This document shows, in pieces, positions 1 to 12,368 of a DNA stretch of 64,000 bases. The stretch's first letter is position 1, and every line of letters starts with the position of its first letter. The DNA is from Pyrus communis. Its lineage: Eukaryota > Streptophyta > Magnoliopsida > Rosales > Rosaceae. The translations under genes and the position numbers were made by a program. The notes below the pieces were generated by a model, which saw nothing but the letters and a program-made list of their open reading frames with translations, was not told the origin of the DNA and searched no databases. Location: assembly GCF_963583255.1 (NCBI RefSeq), contig NC_084817.1, positions 16,270,489 to 16,334,488 on the forward strand, in the 5' to 3' direction.

Positions 1-479
1 GTTTTCCATGATTGTGTATATGTGTAGACGATCACGTATATGCAAGATGAGTCTGTGTTAGGCGTAGGGAAAGTATAAGGGAGATATATCTTCAGTTGTG
101 GTAGATTAGAGAGATCTAAGAGCCTCATTTGTTCCTTCATTGATTCATTGCAAAGCCCTCATAGGGCATTGTACTCACAGAGATAATATATGTGTTGTAG
201 AGAATATCAGATTATTGAGATAAATAATAACCATATCGTGTTACAAGTGAGAAAGGAAGCGTAATGAGACTAAAGAAATAGTGCGATGGATTGCACGCCT
301 TATGGCACAAGTTTTCTCTCAAACGCCATGTGATTGATTGTAGCGGTCAAAGCATTTCTTCATAGGGATATAATATGGAAATTTATGTGTAAATTTCCAA
401 AGAATACACTTTCTCAATTCAAATAAGGTGTTCACTTTACGGATTGAAGCAATCCAGGCGGGTGTGCTATACAGGTCTA
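1..479. other. No gene seen; retroelement-like sequence
   Basis: AT-rich sequence with no supportable coding frame. The first 150 bases loosely resemble the stretch around 17940-18130 (similar words around tgtgtagacgatcacg and ctgtgttaggc), so it may be LTR or leader sequence of a related copia element. The similarity is weak and was judged by eye. Confidence 0.3.
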
Positions 480-1911
480 AGTGATTATTTGATCAATTAG
501 GGATATGAAATTACATTAAGCATTTGCGTGTTAACTATGAAGTATTCCAAATTGCTAGAGTCGTAGTTTTTGTCGATAACATAAATCTTACTAAAACTTT
601 AGAAGAGCTTGAGAAAATTGCCTCGCATATGAAGACGGATTTTGAGATGAATGATCTTAGGAAAATATATTTATGCCTTGACCTGAAGTTTGAGCATTGC
701 TTTGACAATATTCTAGTCCATAAGTCGAGCCACACCCTTAAGGTGTTACATTTTAAGTATGCCCTTGATCATCCATACACTAGATGTAAATGAGACCCTT
801 GAAGAGGTTGTGGAACCCGAAGTTCCATATCTAAGTTCCACGTTGTACTTTGTTGTAGTTTGCTCATTACATTAGGCAGCACATCTTTTTCATGTTGAGT
901 TGATCTATTGACAATATACAACATTGTGCCTACATACAACGAATTGCATTAAAGACGTTTTCTACTAGCATAAAGTTACTACGAATTTAGGCTTATCCCT
1001 ACGCATCCCGAGCAGATCCAACCTCTTGATCCTTAGAATAATGCTTGCCTTATTTATTATGTTGACGCATGTTACTTATCAAACCCATACAAGGCACGTT
1101 TGCAAATGGTTATGTTTTTATTGTTAGGGACACAATAATATCTTAAAAGTCCATGAAATAGACCTTAGTTGCAACATCTTTGAATCGTTCCAAGCTTATT
1201 GCACCTTATTACATCACACTTGAGAGATATGTTTGAGAGCTTACGTTGAGCATATTCGAAGTACCTGTGGTTTTCATCCATCCCTAAGTTTTAATGACGA
1301 TCTATGAAGAGAATGTCGCATGTATCAACTAGACTAAGGCATGATATATCAACAAAGTCAACACCAAGAATATTGTGCCTTCATCACATCAACAAAGCCT
1401 TTGGAGATTGAAGTCAAACAAACCTGATCCCAAGACAACCTTGCCAATCTCTTCATGAAGTCATTGCTGAAGCCAAACATGAGAAATTATCTCATTTGCA
1501 ATGTTTGTAGTTCTCAATTGAAAGTTTTGTCAAATAGATGAAGAATTACTAGAAGTATAGTCACTTGACCTTAATGTACTCTTTTTCAAAAATTTCTCCT
1601 ATCTAATCAGATTTTGACGAGGCATCTGTTAAGGGCTGGTCATACGCTTGTGTGCATTTTACTTGCGTTGTGAAGACGTCTAGTTTTGACTTAATGCAAT
1701 TTGTCACTTTTCTTCTTAGACTATGAGTTTTATCCTACCTTGAGCTTTAACATTACCAGGTTTTCGGAGTTTAACTACTTATGTATTCTTTTATTTATTT
1801 TTTAGACTCGCATTGGCTCATTGTGTTGACTAGAAGAGGCGACTTCATCAAGTATTTATATACCATCACATGAAGACCTGATGTGCAACTTATTTGAGTA
1901 TTTACACACTT
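480..1911 (+). pseudogene. Ty1/copia pol remnant (RT and RNase H)
   Basis: The best-preserved stretch, 524-793, reads as the part of a copia reverse transcriptase just after the catalytic site: a degenerate VVVFVDNINL (normally YVDDxNL), then LEELEKIASHMKTDFEMNDL and a residue run matching the usual ..KVL.. region. Further on, around 1080-1140, a decayed frame still resembles the RNase H segment (KARLQ..GYVF). Stops and frame changes break the reading throughout. Order and strand fit the 3' half of a copia element whose LTR follows at 1921. The element's left part lies outside the window or is lost. Non-functional. Confidence 0.7.
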
Positions 1912-2148
1912 AAGGGGAAGTGTTGCAGTCATAACTCCATTAGAAGTGTGACTGCGTAAATTCTAGTAGATTAAGTATATGAATCTTATGAGATGTAGAC
2001 TTTCCTTGTGCAACTTGTGTTACTTAGAAAGAGTTTCTCTCTCCATTTTTAGTACAAATAAAAGCACAAATTCCTCAAACTCTTCTCTCTCTTTCTTCTT
2101 TCTAGCCGATCTCCCTCTTTCTTCCCTCACTAAATTCATAATACAACA
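1912..2148 (+). mobile_element. Copia polypurine tract and short 3' LTR
   Basis: A purine run (aaggggaag, 1912-1920) is directly followed by TGTTGCAG at 1921, the expected layout of a polypurine tract and the start of a 3' LTR. The LTR would end at ATACAACA (2148), giving about 228 bp with TG...CA ends. It contains a CT-rich stretch typical of a transcribed LTR region. No second LTR copy is in the window to prove the end point. Confidence 0.5.
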
Positions 2149-2581
2149 AGCGAACCAATTTATCATATGAATCGGTTAGATTTTGGACCATTAGACTTTC
2201 CTTGAAAAATAATAATAAACGGGCCATTCTTATTCTGATCGGCCGGTTTGGTCCATACCAAATTGATGTACCGCCCAACTATATGCAGTAGCAGGACTTT
2301 TAAGGCACCCAATCAATTTCGTTCAACGAAAAAAGCACTCAATCAATCACGTTCTTATCCAACGGCTGAGAAGAGCACCTTCCCAACACCAACGTGCATA
2401 TGTTTACACCGAGATGCAGTAGGGCCCACCAAATTCCTCTTCTTTTTCTCTTTCAAGTTTCAGGTTGACTCCGCGTGTGCATGCATACCTCCTTCCTACG
2501 AACCAGGAGTAGGAGAAAATTTGCAAAAAATTTATCAAATTTTATAAGATATAAATTCGACGATCACGATTGAATCAGAAA

Positions 2582-2704
2582 ATGTTGTGGCAGGCGTATG
2601 TCTACGATCACTTGATGTGCGACATTAACGGCCACCACCTGACCGTCGCGGCCATCCTCGGTCACCACTGTAGTGTGTGGGCCTAGAGCTCCACCTTTCC
2701 TAAG
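2582..2704 (+). other. Profilin exon 1 (with in-frame stop)
   Basis: 41 codons from ATG at 2582 to a GT donor at 2705. The length equals exon 1 of intact plant profilin genes (ending ..SSSFPQ). The reading is colinear with profilin except that codon 35 is TAG (2684-2686). Confidence 0.88.
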
Positions 2705-3060
2705 GTTCTCCCTCCTTCTTTTCTTTCCTCTCTCCGATTACTTTTCGTTTTCGTTTCTTCATTTGATCTGTGCACATAGCTCGGTTTGGTTCCTCAGAAA
2801 ATTTTCAATTTTCACGGAAAAGTGAAGTAATTGGATTGCAGATGTGAGGACTTGTAAAACTAATGGATACTAATTTTGACATTTCAATTGAGATTCTGAT
2901 AAGAATCAATTTTTGTTTTTGTTTTTTCAGTGATTGATCGATATAGTTTGTGAATTATGATTCATACTTTCTGTTTGGTTGCTGAGAAAAAGTTCTCTGC
3001 TATTGTAGGTAGTGAGTGATGGAGACAGATTGGTTTGCTTGTTTCATTATTTATGTGCAG

Positions 3061-3195
3061 TTTAAGCCAGAAGAAATTACGGCAATAATGAAAGATTTCG
3101 ACGAGCCCGGGTCTCTTGCTCTAACCCAATTGCACCTTGGTGGAACAACGAACGTGGTTATTAAGGGCGAGAACGGAGCTGTTATTCGTGGCAAG
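3061..3195 (+). other. Profilin exon 2
   Basis: 45 codons between an acceptor (tgcag, ending 3060) and a donor (GT at 3196). Starts FKPEEI and ends AVIRGK. No stop and no frame change; this is the best-preserved exon together with exon 3. Confidence 0.9.
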
Positions 3196-3406
3196 GTTTG
3201 TTTATGTTGCTCCTTTCCTTCATCATATACTAATAGGTCATTGATAACATTGTTTGAATTCATTTTGGAGTAATTCAAGTTAGGTATATTTGTTTTAGAT
3301 GAAAATGATCATTTCGAGAAAATTCCCCTTCGAAAGTGTTTTACTTGATTAGGATTTCAGTCCATGACTAACACAATGTCTGCAAAAGGTTTCAGGTCTC
3401 AATTTC

Positions 3407-3492
<86 letters not shown>

Positions 3493-3510
3493 AAGAAGAA
3501 GAAGAAGAAA
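3407..3510 (+). repeat. Compound microsatellite (AAT)n(AAG)n
   Basis: About twenty AAT units pass directly into about fifteen AAG units inside profilin intron 2. The Asn-Lys run seen when translating it is an artefact. Confidence 0.97.
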
Positions 3511-5646
3511 CAAGTAAATAGTAATTTTTTAACGAATAAAGAAATGACTAAGACAATGCATTATCTAATGTAACCTCTAAGAACCCTACATGTTCATGAA
3601 ATCACGTCTAAGATTATGATTGCTTTCTCAAATGACAAGTGAACATGAAATGTGGACAATTTATGTTCAAGTGATGGATCTTGTTGTGAAGCATAAATAA
3701 ATTAATTCACATATGAACTACTTAATCTTCACCATGTGTGCTTTTAGGCAGAATGAAAGCTTGTAGAAATGATCCTAAGTTCGAGCTTAATGTAACAGAT
3801 ACTATCTAATTACATATCAAAATCATGCAATAGATTCTAAAACTGTTCACCATCTATTGTTTTAGCTTTTTGACTTATAAAATTGTTCACCATCGATTCC
3901 ATCTGTTGAAGTTTCTTCATGTTGTAGTCAACATTTTGCCTTCTCATCTGCTCCTAATTAAAGGACTTTAGATAATAGTATGTCCTTAAAAGAATAGTAA
4001 TAGATCGTCAAGAGTTATACCGGTGAATCGCCTTAAATTTCCTCTTTTGTGTATTCAAATTTCCTTTTGGGTTCCTTGTTCTATAATAGAGCTTGAGCTT
4101 CAAGAGTCCCACAGTCGTCGTTGACAATAGTCTCACATAGCTAAAGTACAAAAACACATGGTTGCCTAATTGCATATGATTTGTCTCATGTGCTAGTTTA
4201 GTAACAAACTATTCCCAACAACAGAATGCCCCTTGATAGGAGCATATTTATGCGACATAGTTAGCTTGTTTCTTGGCATTTATGTAGTTAGTTTCTAGTT
4301 ATTATAGTAATTTAAGCTATTTTTGTGTGTTTGTAGGTTCAATTGACTAAAGTGGCAAGAAAAGGCAATTTGGAGCAGTTTTGGACTTGGAATAGATAGC
4401 TCATGCATGGAGCAAGGTGGATGGATGAAATTGAAGTTCAAGAAGGCTAGGAATATGCTAAAGAGTTGAAGAAATTAATTCAAGACTTGGAAGATAAGGA
4501 ATTAGCAAGAAAGAAGGAAACATGAGTCAAACTTCCTTATTTTGACTAAGTTAATCCTAATCCTTCACTACCTAGAGTTCCAGCAGCAAGGAGGATCCCT
4601 AATTATTTTAGGACACTTAAATAATGATTCTAGAAGACCTAGTCCTATTTCCCATTCCTTGCCACACCAATTTTCCCTTTCCCTTTCCCTTGCCGTGCAA
4701 GGCACCACCTTTCCCCTTGTCTTTTCCTTGCCACACCCTTGTTACCCTTTTCTCTCTTGGATTCTGATTTAATTAGCCTTTTTCCTTGAGGATTTGGAGT
4801 CCAAATCTTTCCCAAAACATTTAATTAATGCCTTGTCTTTATATATATGTTCTTGCCGCAAATCCCTAACCATTCATTCATTCAGCCAGTCATCCTTCAA
4901 CACAATTCCGCACCACCCATCCCTAATACACAATAACCCAATTTCAGCCACAACCACCCTTGTGCCACAATTTTGCAAGGAAGGAGAGGATAGCTTAGAG
5001 TCGTACCTACCATTCAAGATTTATTGCATTGTTGGAGCATTTCTAGGTGTATTCAATCTTTTGTTTTCAATGTTTAATTAAAGTTTTCTTTGTTTAATTG
5101 CAGAGGTGCTAAACTCGTTTTAGCTAGAGGAGAATTCAAAGCCATGAACATATTTGCAATATGAATTGATTACTTCCAGTTGTGATTTCATAAATCGTGA
5201 ATGCAATTCACTTAACTGTTTGATTGATAACTTATCTTGTATGTTGATTAAGAGGGCCCGCTTAGTTTGCATGCATGAATTTGATGCTAGAATATAAGGA
5301 AGTTTCACTTAATCATTATGAACTTATATTTGCAAGTAGTGGAGGTTGCTAGTCACAATCGTGTTAAGTAAATTCTTGGTAGGAGTATCATGCTGTTCAT
5401 AGTTACAAATGCCTTGTTAATGCTTATGATTTTCACAAAGCTTAATGATCTTTGATTGTATCTCTATTATGCTGTTCATGTAGGGAACTATTGAAGAATA
5501 ATTTGGTTGCCGATGTGTTGTCCATCCAATTCAATGACTTAAGGAAAATCTGAGGGTTAATTAGTGTTGTTCACGGTTAATCTGGAGCGTTGAGGTTCAT
5601 GGTTTATGGGAAAAGCAACTGGAAATCGATTTGTATGCAAGTGTGT

Positions 5647-8245
5647 TGATAGGAGCATATTTATGCGACTTAAATGGCTTGTTCTCGTACATTTACGTTA
5701 TGTTTCTTTAGTTATTTTAGTTCTTTATGCTTCTTTTGTGTGTTTTCAGGTTCTAAGGGCAAAGTATGCAAAAGGATGCCTTTTGGAGCCTTTTGGAGCA
5801 AATTAGAGATTGGAATGGATATCATATGCTTGGAGCCAAAAGGATGGACGAAATTGAAGACTTGAAGTAGGAAAGTTAAATCCTAAAAAGACCTCATGTT
5901 TGAGCATCATTGAAAACTCCTACGCATTTTAGAACACAAAAACAACATTCCTAGCAACCTTAGGACATTGTCGTGTGTTTCCTTGTGTCTCCCTTCCTTG
6001 CCATGCAAGGAAGGGCTTTGTTCCCTATTTTAAATACTTAAACACTACCACTTATCATTCACCACATATCATTCACCACTTATCATATCATACATTCATT
6101 TACCACTTATCATAATCATTCACTTATCACTTAACATATCATACACTTATCACTTATCACTCATAATCATCTACACATTTCAACCATTTAAACACATGTA
6201 CTTCACCTACAACATCCACCTACTTCACCTTCACCTACAACATCCACCTACTTCACCTACAACATCCACCTACTTCACCTACAAATGACATAGCCATATG
6301 TTCCCTCCACTACTCCTATAAATACCCTTGCATTCATTCATTCAAAAACATCTCATTTCAAACACAACACCCCTCAAACACTTCCATTATTCCCTAGCCG
6401 TGAGCTTCCCATCTTCCCCTTATAATCCAAAAACCATTTCTCCATTCCCCTTCCACTTCTCCACCACTCCTTTTCCATTCCACACTTCCATCCCCCAAAC
6501 CAATTATCCCTAGACCTTATGCTTCAATAAAGAGGAAGAGAAGAGGGCCTAAACGTTCATACAATTCAAGTTTGAGTTGTTGGAATGTTCAGGTGTTTCT
6601 TTGATTTCAATGTTTAAATTCAATTCTCTTTGTTTGTACGTATGAGGAATGGAAGAGAAGAGTGCCTAAACGTTCATACAATTCAAGTTTGAGTTGTTGG
6701 AATGTTTAGGTGTTTCTTTGATTTCAAAGTTATAATAAACTAAACCCCCCCTTGGCTAGGGGGGGATTCGAAATATATGTTTATGCTTGCATTTTGATTT
6801 GATTACTTCTAATTGCGTTTCATAAGTTGTGGATTCAATTTGTTTAACCGTTTGATTGATAACTTATTTATGTATGTTTATTAAGAATGCGCGCTTAATT
6901 TTCATGCATGAATATGACGCTAGAATATAAGTGAGTTTCACCTAATAGTTACGAACTTATATTCACAAGTAGTGGAGGTTGCTTATAAACAATCGCGTTA
7001 AACGAATTCTTGGCATAAGTTTCATGCGTATTCCATAGTAACGAATGCCTCGTCAACACTTATAGTTTTCATGATGCTTAATGATCTTTGATTGTATCTT
7101 TATTGTGCTTTTCACGTAAAGGACTTTTGGAGAATGTTGTGAATTGCGTTGCGCTAACCCATCCAATTCATTAACTTAAGGAAAACTTGACGGTTAATTT
7201 AAGCGGACCTAATTGACCCGGGGCGTTGAGAATTAATGATTTATTGAAATGCAATTGGAAATCGTTTTATTATGCAAGTATAACATATGTGGAGATGAAC
7301 CCCGTAGCTAACTTTCCATCCATTTGTTCTTTCTTTTCTTGTTTCTATTTTCATGTTTAATTTAACTTGTTATTCAATTATGTTAAACATGTGAAACTAA
7401 TTTCTTTTTAGTTAGAGGCGAATTTGAAGCCATGGACATATGTTGGTTATGATTTGATTTACTCCAGTTATGAACTCATGAACTTTAGATGTGGGTTACT
7501 TTTCTGTTTTGATTAAGAACTTGTTTATGTATGTGGGTTGAGGGTCGACACTTAATTTGCATGTCTAAACTTGATGCTAGGATATAAGGGAATTTCACCT
7601 AATCGTTATGAACTTATATTCATGAGTAGTAAAGATCGCTAGTCACGATTGTGTTTAGTAAACCCTAGGCTGGATTAACATGCGTATTCCATAGTTATGA
7701 ATGCCTAGTCGATGTTTATGATTTCCGTTGAACTTAATGATCTTTGTTGAATGTCTCTATCATGCGTATTCCATGGTTAGGGACTTTGATTAGGAATAAT
7801 TTGGTTGTAATGCGTATCCCATTCAATCCAATGAATCTAGGGAAATCTGAAAGTTAGTTTAAGCGAACCTAATTAACTTGGAGCATTGTCATTCATCGTT
7901 TGTTGAAGTCATAACTGGGAGTCAATTTATATGCTTATGTTCATGTGTGGATAAGGAACCCTCTAACTAGTTGTTCATCATTCTAATTCATTAATTTCGT
8001 TTTTAGAATCTGTTTTAATTCCAAGTTTCTGTTTTAGTTTAAATTCATCCAAAACCAATCCCCCATTTATTTTAAAGTGTTAGATTAGTTAGAAATACAT
8101 TCATATTGTTATTTTACGTTTTTGAGTCAAATCCAAGTGATTAACAATCCCTCCTAATTCCCGGTCCAGAACGATCCCTACTTATACATATACTACAATT
8201 TGACGAAAAGAGGGTTTAATTTGTGTGCGTATAAATCTCGCATCA
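5647..8245 (+). repeat. 5' LTR of the complete element
   Basis: Begins TGATAGGAGC and ends CTCGCATCA. It contains a short-repeat block of cacttatcat and cttcacctac words (about 6050-6290) and a TATA-like stretch (cctataaataccc, about 6315) that could be the LTR promoter. The copy at 12369 is offset by exactly 6722 bp throughout. Confidence 0.93.
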
Positions 8246-8250
8246 AATTT

Positions 8251-8269
8251 TGGCGCCGTTGCCGGGGAT
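8251..8269 (+). other. Primer-binding site
   Basis: TGGCGCCGTTGCCGGGGAT lies 5 bases after the 5' LTR. This is the PBS sequence long known in plant Ty3/gypsy Athila/Tat-type elements (tRNA primed). It fixes the element's orientation and superfamily even though pol is absent. Confidence 0.9.
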
Positions 8270-8581
8270 TAGAAAATTTGCTAATCTCTTGGATTGTTTT
8301 ATTTTTCGTTTGTTTTTATTTTATTCCAGATTCTTAATCTTGTTTTGTTTCTTGTTCTAGGTACTAGTTTATGGCTCGGAGTTCTCATCCGATTCGTGAA
8401 CATATCCTGGAGTGATTGGGTTCTTCGTCCGGCTGCAAGACGTAAAAGAAAGCGCTTCTTGGGAGGCAACCCAATGCACTGAATAAAACAAAGCATGTTC
8501 ATAAAAATAAAAAATAAAAATAAAAATAAAAATAATAATAAAAAAATAAAAAAATACTAAACATGGAGAAAGATGGAGCCT

Positions 8582-9286
8582 TCACAGAAGTTGTTTGCTT
8601 GAAGCCCCACTACTGGGCAAAACTCTAGAAGCGGGAGGCATAGAAGCGGGAGGCATCGGAGCAGAAGGCATCAGAGCGGAAGGCATCGGAGCAGAAGGCA
8701 TCGGAGCAGGAGGCATCGGAGCTAGAGCATTCCAGGCCTCAATACTTGGCCAAACGCTGGACGAGCCAGGAAAAATGTGCCTCTGGAAGTAAGCCGCAAG
8801 CCTTTGACGGTCACTTTGACGGTCACTTTGCATCCGACCATTGGATTCTTGCAGCTCATCAAGCTTCATCTTCATACCCGTCGAATAGTTGTTGGCAAGC
8901 ACGTGCAAACTTCTATTCTCGTGCTTAAGCAGTTTGATCTCCTGCTTGAGACTTTCCACCTCTGCCATCAATGATTCCACCTGACGGGAGCGGGCAAGCA
9001 GGCGTTGGCCCATGTTGGACACAGAACTCGCACACTGAACACTAAGTGCGAGGGACTCTTGAACGGCCAACTCATCGGACCGTCCTGACAGCAGCCTACT
9101 ATCTTTTGGAGTGAGGAGGTTCCTAGCTACTATTGTAGCTGTTGTGGCGTCCTGCATCACAGAGTCTTCACCTGAAAGAGGACCGTTAGAAGATAAGAAA
9201 GAAGGGCGCCATACGTTACCTTGACGCGGCGCGCCCGTATCACTGCTAAGGCTCAATTCCAAGCTAAGGTTCGATGGGTTTGCCAT
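8582..9286 (-). CDS. Antisense ORF of the non-autonomous element, 234 residues, function unknown
   Basis: An uninterrupted 234-codon frame on the strand opposite to the retrotransposon transcript, about 300 bp inside the PBS. The product starts MANPSNLSLELSLSSDTG and has a central heptad-like, coiled-coil-prone region (about residues 95-155: QVESLMAEVESLKQEIKLLKHENRSL) and a Pro/Met/Ala-rich tail built on a five-residue repeat (about 187-222, PMPSA/PMPPA), mirrored by 15-bp DNA repeats at about 8630-8725. From memory, similar uncharacterised plant proteins beginning MASPSNPSLELSL are widespread and are associated with LTR elements; this needs a search. Antisense ORFs are known in Tat-lineage retrotransposons, function unsettled. 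It is the only sizeable intact frame in an otherwise non-coding young element, which argues for maintenance. It is not gag, protease or pol. Confidence 0.65.
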   Translation of the reverse strand: MANPSNLSLELSLSSDTGAPRQGNVWRPSFLSSNGPLSGEDSVMQDATTATIVARNLLTPKDSRLLSGRSDELAVQESLALSVQCASSVSNMGQRLLARSRQVESLMAEVESLKQEIKLLKHENRSLHVLANNYSTGMKMKLDELQESNGRMQSDRQSDRQRLAAYFQRHIFPGSSSVWPSIEAWNALAPMPPAPMPSAPMPSALMPSAPMPPASMPPASRVLPSSGASSKQLL

Positions 9287-12200
9287 TTTTCAAAAGTGTT
9301 CAAAGAGAAGGGGTGGATGGAGTTAAATTTCAAAGGGTCGGAGTCGATTTTCAAGAATGGGAATTCTTCAGAGTGTGTTTGTTGGCGATGATCGACACCT
9401 CTATAAGAAGCCAAGGCGACGCGTCCACCGATTCAAAACGCCGGAATTTCCGGCGGAAGTTCGACGGCACTTTATCTGCTTTTCAGAAAACGCGTTCAAC
9501 TTTGTCAAAAGTTCACGTGGAGGTCATCATCGCAGCTACACTTTTGCCGACAAGCGTAAATTTCGGCGACGCTTTCTCTGCTTTTCAGAAAACGCATGCG
9601 ACTTTGTCAAAAGAGCTCTGACAGAGCCGCATCCGCACTACCACGTGTCGTTCAGAAAGCGAAGGGGCGCCTGTACAGAAATCGAAGGGGCGTCCGTTCA
9701 GAAATCGAAGAGCCGTTTGCTCAGAAATTGAAGAGACGTTTGTCGACAAGGGTAAAAGAACAGTACCACCACTTGATATTATCTCTATATATGTCGACCT
9801 TCGTCTTTTAGGGCAAGACAAACCTGAAGAAAATGTCCAACTCTTCCGCACCTCTGAGGGCGCTCTCCCAGCAACGCTTTTTGAAATACTCAATTTTTTC
9901 TCCCCCAAAGAAGATACCAGAAACCTGGAGTACAAATAAGGCAGAAGGAAACGGTCGATCGAAGCATGTGGAGACAACCACAACAAATACATGTGCTGCT
10001 TCATTCGCCGTTTCTTCAAAAGCAAAGGTATCTCATATCATCAAAGTCTAAAGCAAAAGCATCTCATATCATGCTCTTTCCCTGTCCTTTCCTTTGTCCT
10101 TGTTATTACTCGCATGGCAAAGTAAAACGAAAGCAATCAGAGGCACTTGGAGTCAGTCTTCTGTTCTGGAACCGACTGCCTGGAATCCATTCCTGATTGC
10201 TTACCTAGCGTTGCTCTCGAGTAGTCATCTTCAACGGTTGACACACTTCCAGAGAAGGGACCACTTCTGCAATGGGGAGCAAGCAAGGCAAGGGAAAATG
10301 ATACATTGAAGCATGTGGAGACAAACATAGGCTGAGTTATCCTCCAACCCTTTTCAATACGAATTGGAAAGATTGAACAAAGAAACAGACCAAAGGAGTA
10401 AGCTCAGACCTTCGGGGGAGACCAAAAGAATCCTGTTGCCCAGTTCAAGAGTAGCACAAAGGAAAATCAACGATGGGAGGAACCCCTGTGGAATCAACAA
10501 CATCAAGCCTCAATGAAATCAACAAGGAGAAGATGGAATTTACATTCCACAACCAGATTTGCGTCTCTAAACTCTTCTCTTTGTTATTTACATTCTGCCA
10601 TGTTTAGTATGATTAAGTGCTTTTTGTGTGTTTACTTTTGTTTTGTGTGAATCTATGCTTAAAACATTGAGGACAATGTTTGATTTAAGTGTGGGGGGGT
10701 AACTAATGTTGTTAATGCAAATTCGTGGGATTTTATCACCCATAACTTCAAATGTTGTTCCTTGCTGTTTTAAGGTGTTTTGAAGTTGTTTTAGAGTGTT
10801 TTAGTATGTTTTGTTTTATAACTCCGAAAATCACATAAAAATTTGAAAAACATGTTTTGAAAAGCCTAAAAAGAGTGTTTTGAGTCGTTTTTGTGTGTTT
10901 GTGTCTTAGGATACCTTCCAACACAATGATAAGGATTTGGTTTGTAATTGCATGACTGTTAAAAAGAGTTATGAACATAGAGAAAAGTTTGATTTACTCT
11001 TGGTATATGCTTGGTTATGGTTATAATGTATGACTTCACATGCAATCATAAAAGAAAAATTCATTTTTGTAACATGCTTGAAGGAAGGAACTCAAACAAA
11101 CGCTACAACCCTGTGAGACTCGAGCCGTTACCTTATTTGGAGAGTTATAATCTGTGATTCTTTGTTTTCTAAAGTTGTTGCATGATCTCATTATTCCTTG
11201 CTTGGTTGATACTTAGAATGCAATTGTATCATGATAGAACTAAATGCTAGAACTTATATCCGTTTCATTCAAAGCATGACATTGAATTGCATAACATATA
11301 TCAAGATGAAGTTGTGTAGTTGCCACCATAGCCAAATAGCCTTACTTCCCATATTTCGTATATATTAGTTTTAACCCTGTTGAGCCTCGTTTAGCCTATT
11401 TTCTTTGCTAACCACATCACCCCTTACCTAGCCTAGAGTAGGACTTTCCTATACCCTTGTTCTTGAAGTATAATGAGCATGACTTAAATGAATTCCTTTT
11501 GAGTTACATTATGCAAGAAAATGAGTGTGGGGGAGTAAAAGTTTGTTTTTTTAAGTTTATATGTATGTTTTGAAGAAAAAGAAGAAGAAAAGAAAGAAAA
11601 GGAGTGAAAATAAGTGAAAATGAACTCACGAGCGTTGATGGTTGAAGAAAGGGTCCAAAAAAGATGAATATGGCCCTAAGTTCTATGTAATTCCCCCTTG
11701 GGTGATCAAAGTTGACTTCTGCATTCTAAAGGAAATTCTAAGTGCCTAATTCAATACTTTGCTCACTATTGCTTGAAGAACGTTTGTTATCCTTACCTTT
11801 CATTTTTAGCCAATTACCCCAAGCCCCGTTACAACCCTTGACTTCTATATTGAGTGTTATGTATTTCAATTGTGGAGTTTGAACTTGGTATGGGCTTATG
11901 GTGTCATTGGTTCTCGCGTCTAAGTAGTAGCATTCCATTCATGAGATCATATCTAAACATGCTTATTAACTCCAGAAAATGCTTTCCTTATTATAACATA
12001 TGTGAGTGTTCGTCTACATGTTTACATCAATCTTCTCACATATACCTAGTGTAGGGTGTGTAGTCAGAAAATCTGTGTGAAAAACGAGAGTACATCTAGT
12101 AAGAAATTGAGGGAATTCTCTAAGGCATGTTACTACATTCAAAACATGGTTTTAAATGCTTAATTGTGAACTAGTATGTGGTGACTATGAGTAAGAATGT

Positions 12201-12368
12201 ACTTAAGTGTAAAGATGGCTCAAATCTGTGAGAATAATGATTTTTAATTTGTCATGTGCATTGGAAGTCCCTGATACGATTGTTGGAAGGTGTAGGTTGT
12301 GTTTTGTTCTTTTTGTTTTGTTTTTCTGTTTTGCTCGAGGACTAGCAAAAGCTAAGTGTGGGGGTATT
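9287..12368 (+). other. Internal non-coding part of the complete element
   Basis: Three kb without a supportable sense gene. The part 9420-9750 is GC-richer and has diverged repeats (gcttttcagaaaacgc twice; cagaaatcgaag-like words several times). Three gtgtggggg motifs (about 10691, 11527 and 12357) are polypurine-like. The section 10600-12360 is related to 22040-23500 in the truncated element (shared words such as catgcttgaaggaaggaactcaa), so it is the 3' untranslated part of the same family. The last G-run (12354-12366) precedes the 3' LTR and is the likely functional polypurine tract. Confidence 0.7.
9786..9791 (-). promoter_or_regulatory. Candidate TATA box for the antisense ORF
   Basis: TATATA within catatatagag read on the minus strand, about 500 bp upstream of the antisense ATG at 9286. 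The stretch between has higher GC than the rest of the element. Only position and sequence support it; no transcript evidence. Confidence 0.3.

Noticed and set aside
3364..3573. 69-residue frame with Asn and Lys runs
   Set aside because: Translation of the (AAT)n(AAG)n microsatellite in profilin intron 2.
5674..5865. 63-residue frame occurring twice (also 12396-12587)
   Set aside because: Identical because the two LTRs are identical; not a duplicated gene.
8595..8974. Plus-strand short frames opposite the antisense ORF
   Set aside because: Short overlapping shadows. The 234-codon minus frame is longer and has an ordered composition.
9274..10025. Overlapping frames of 115-146 codons downstream of the antisense ORF
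   Set aside because: They overlap each other on both strands in a GC-richer repeat-bearing stretch and show no recognisable domain. They may be 5' leader of the antisense transcript.
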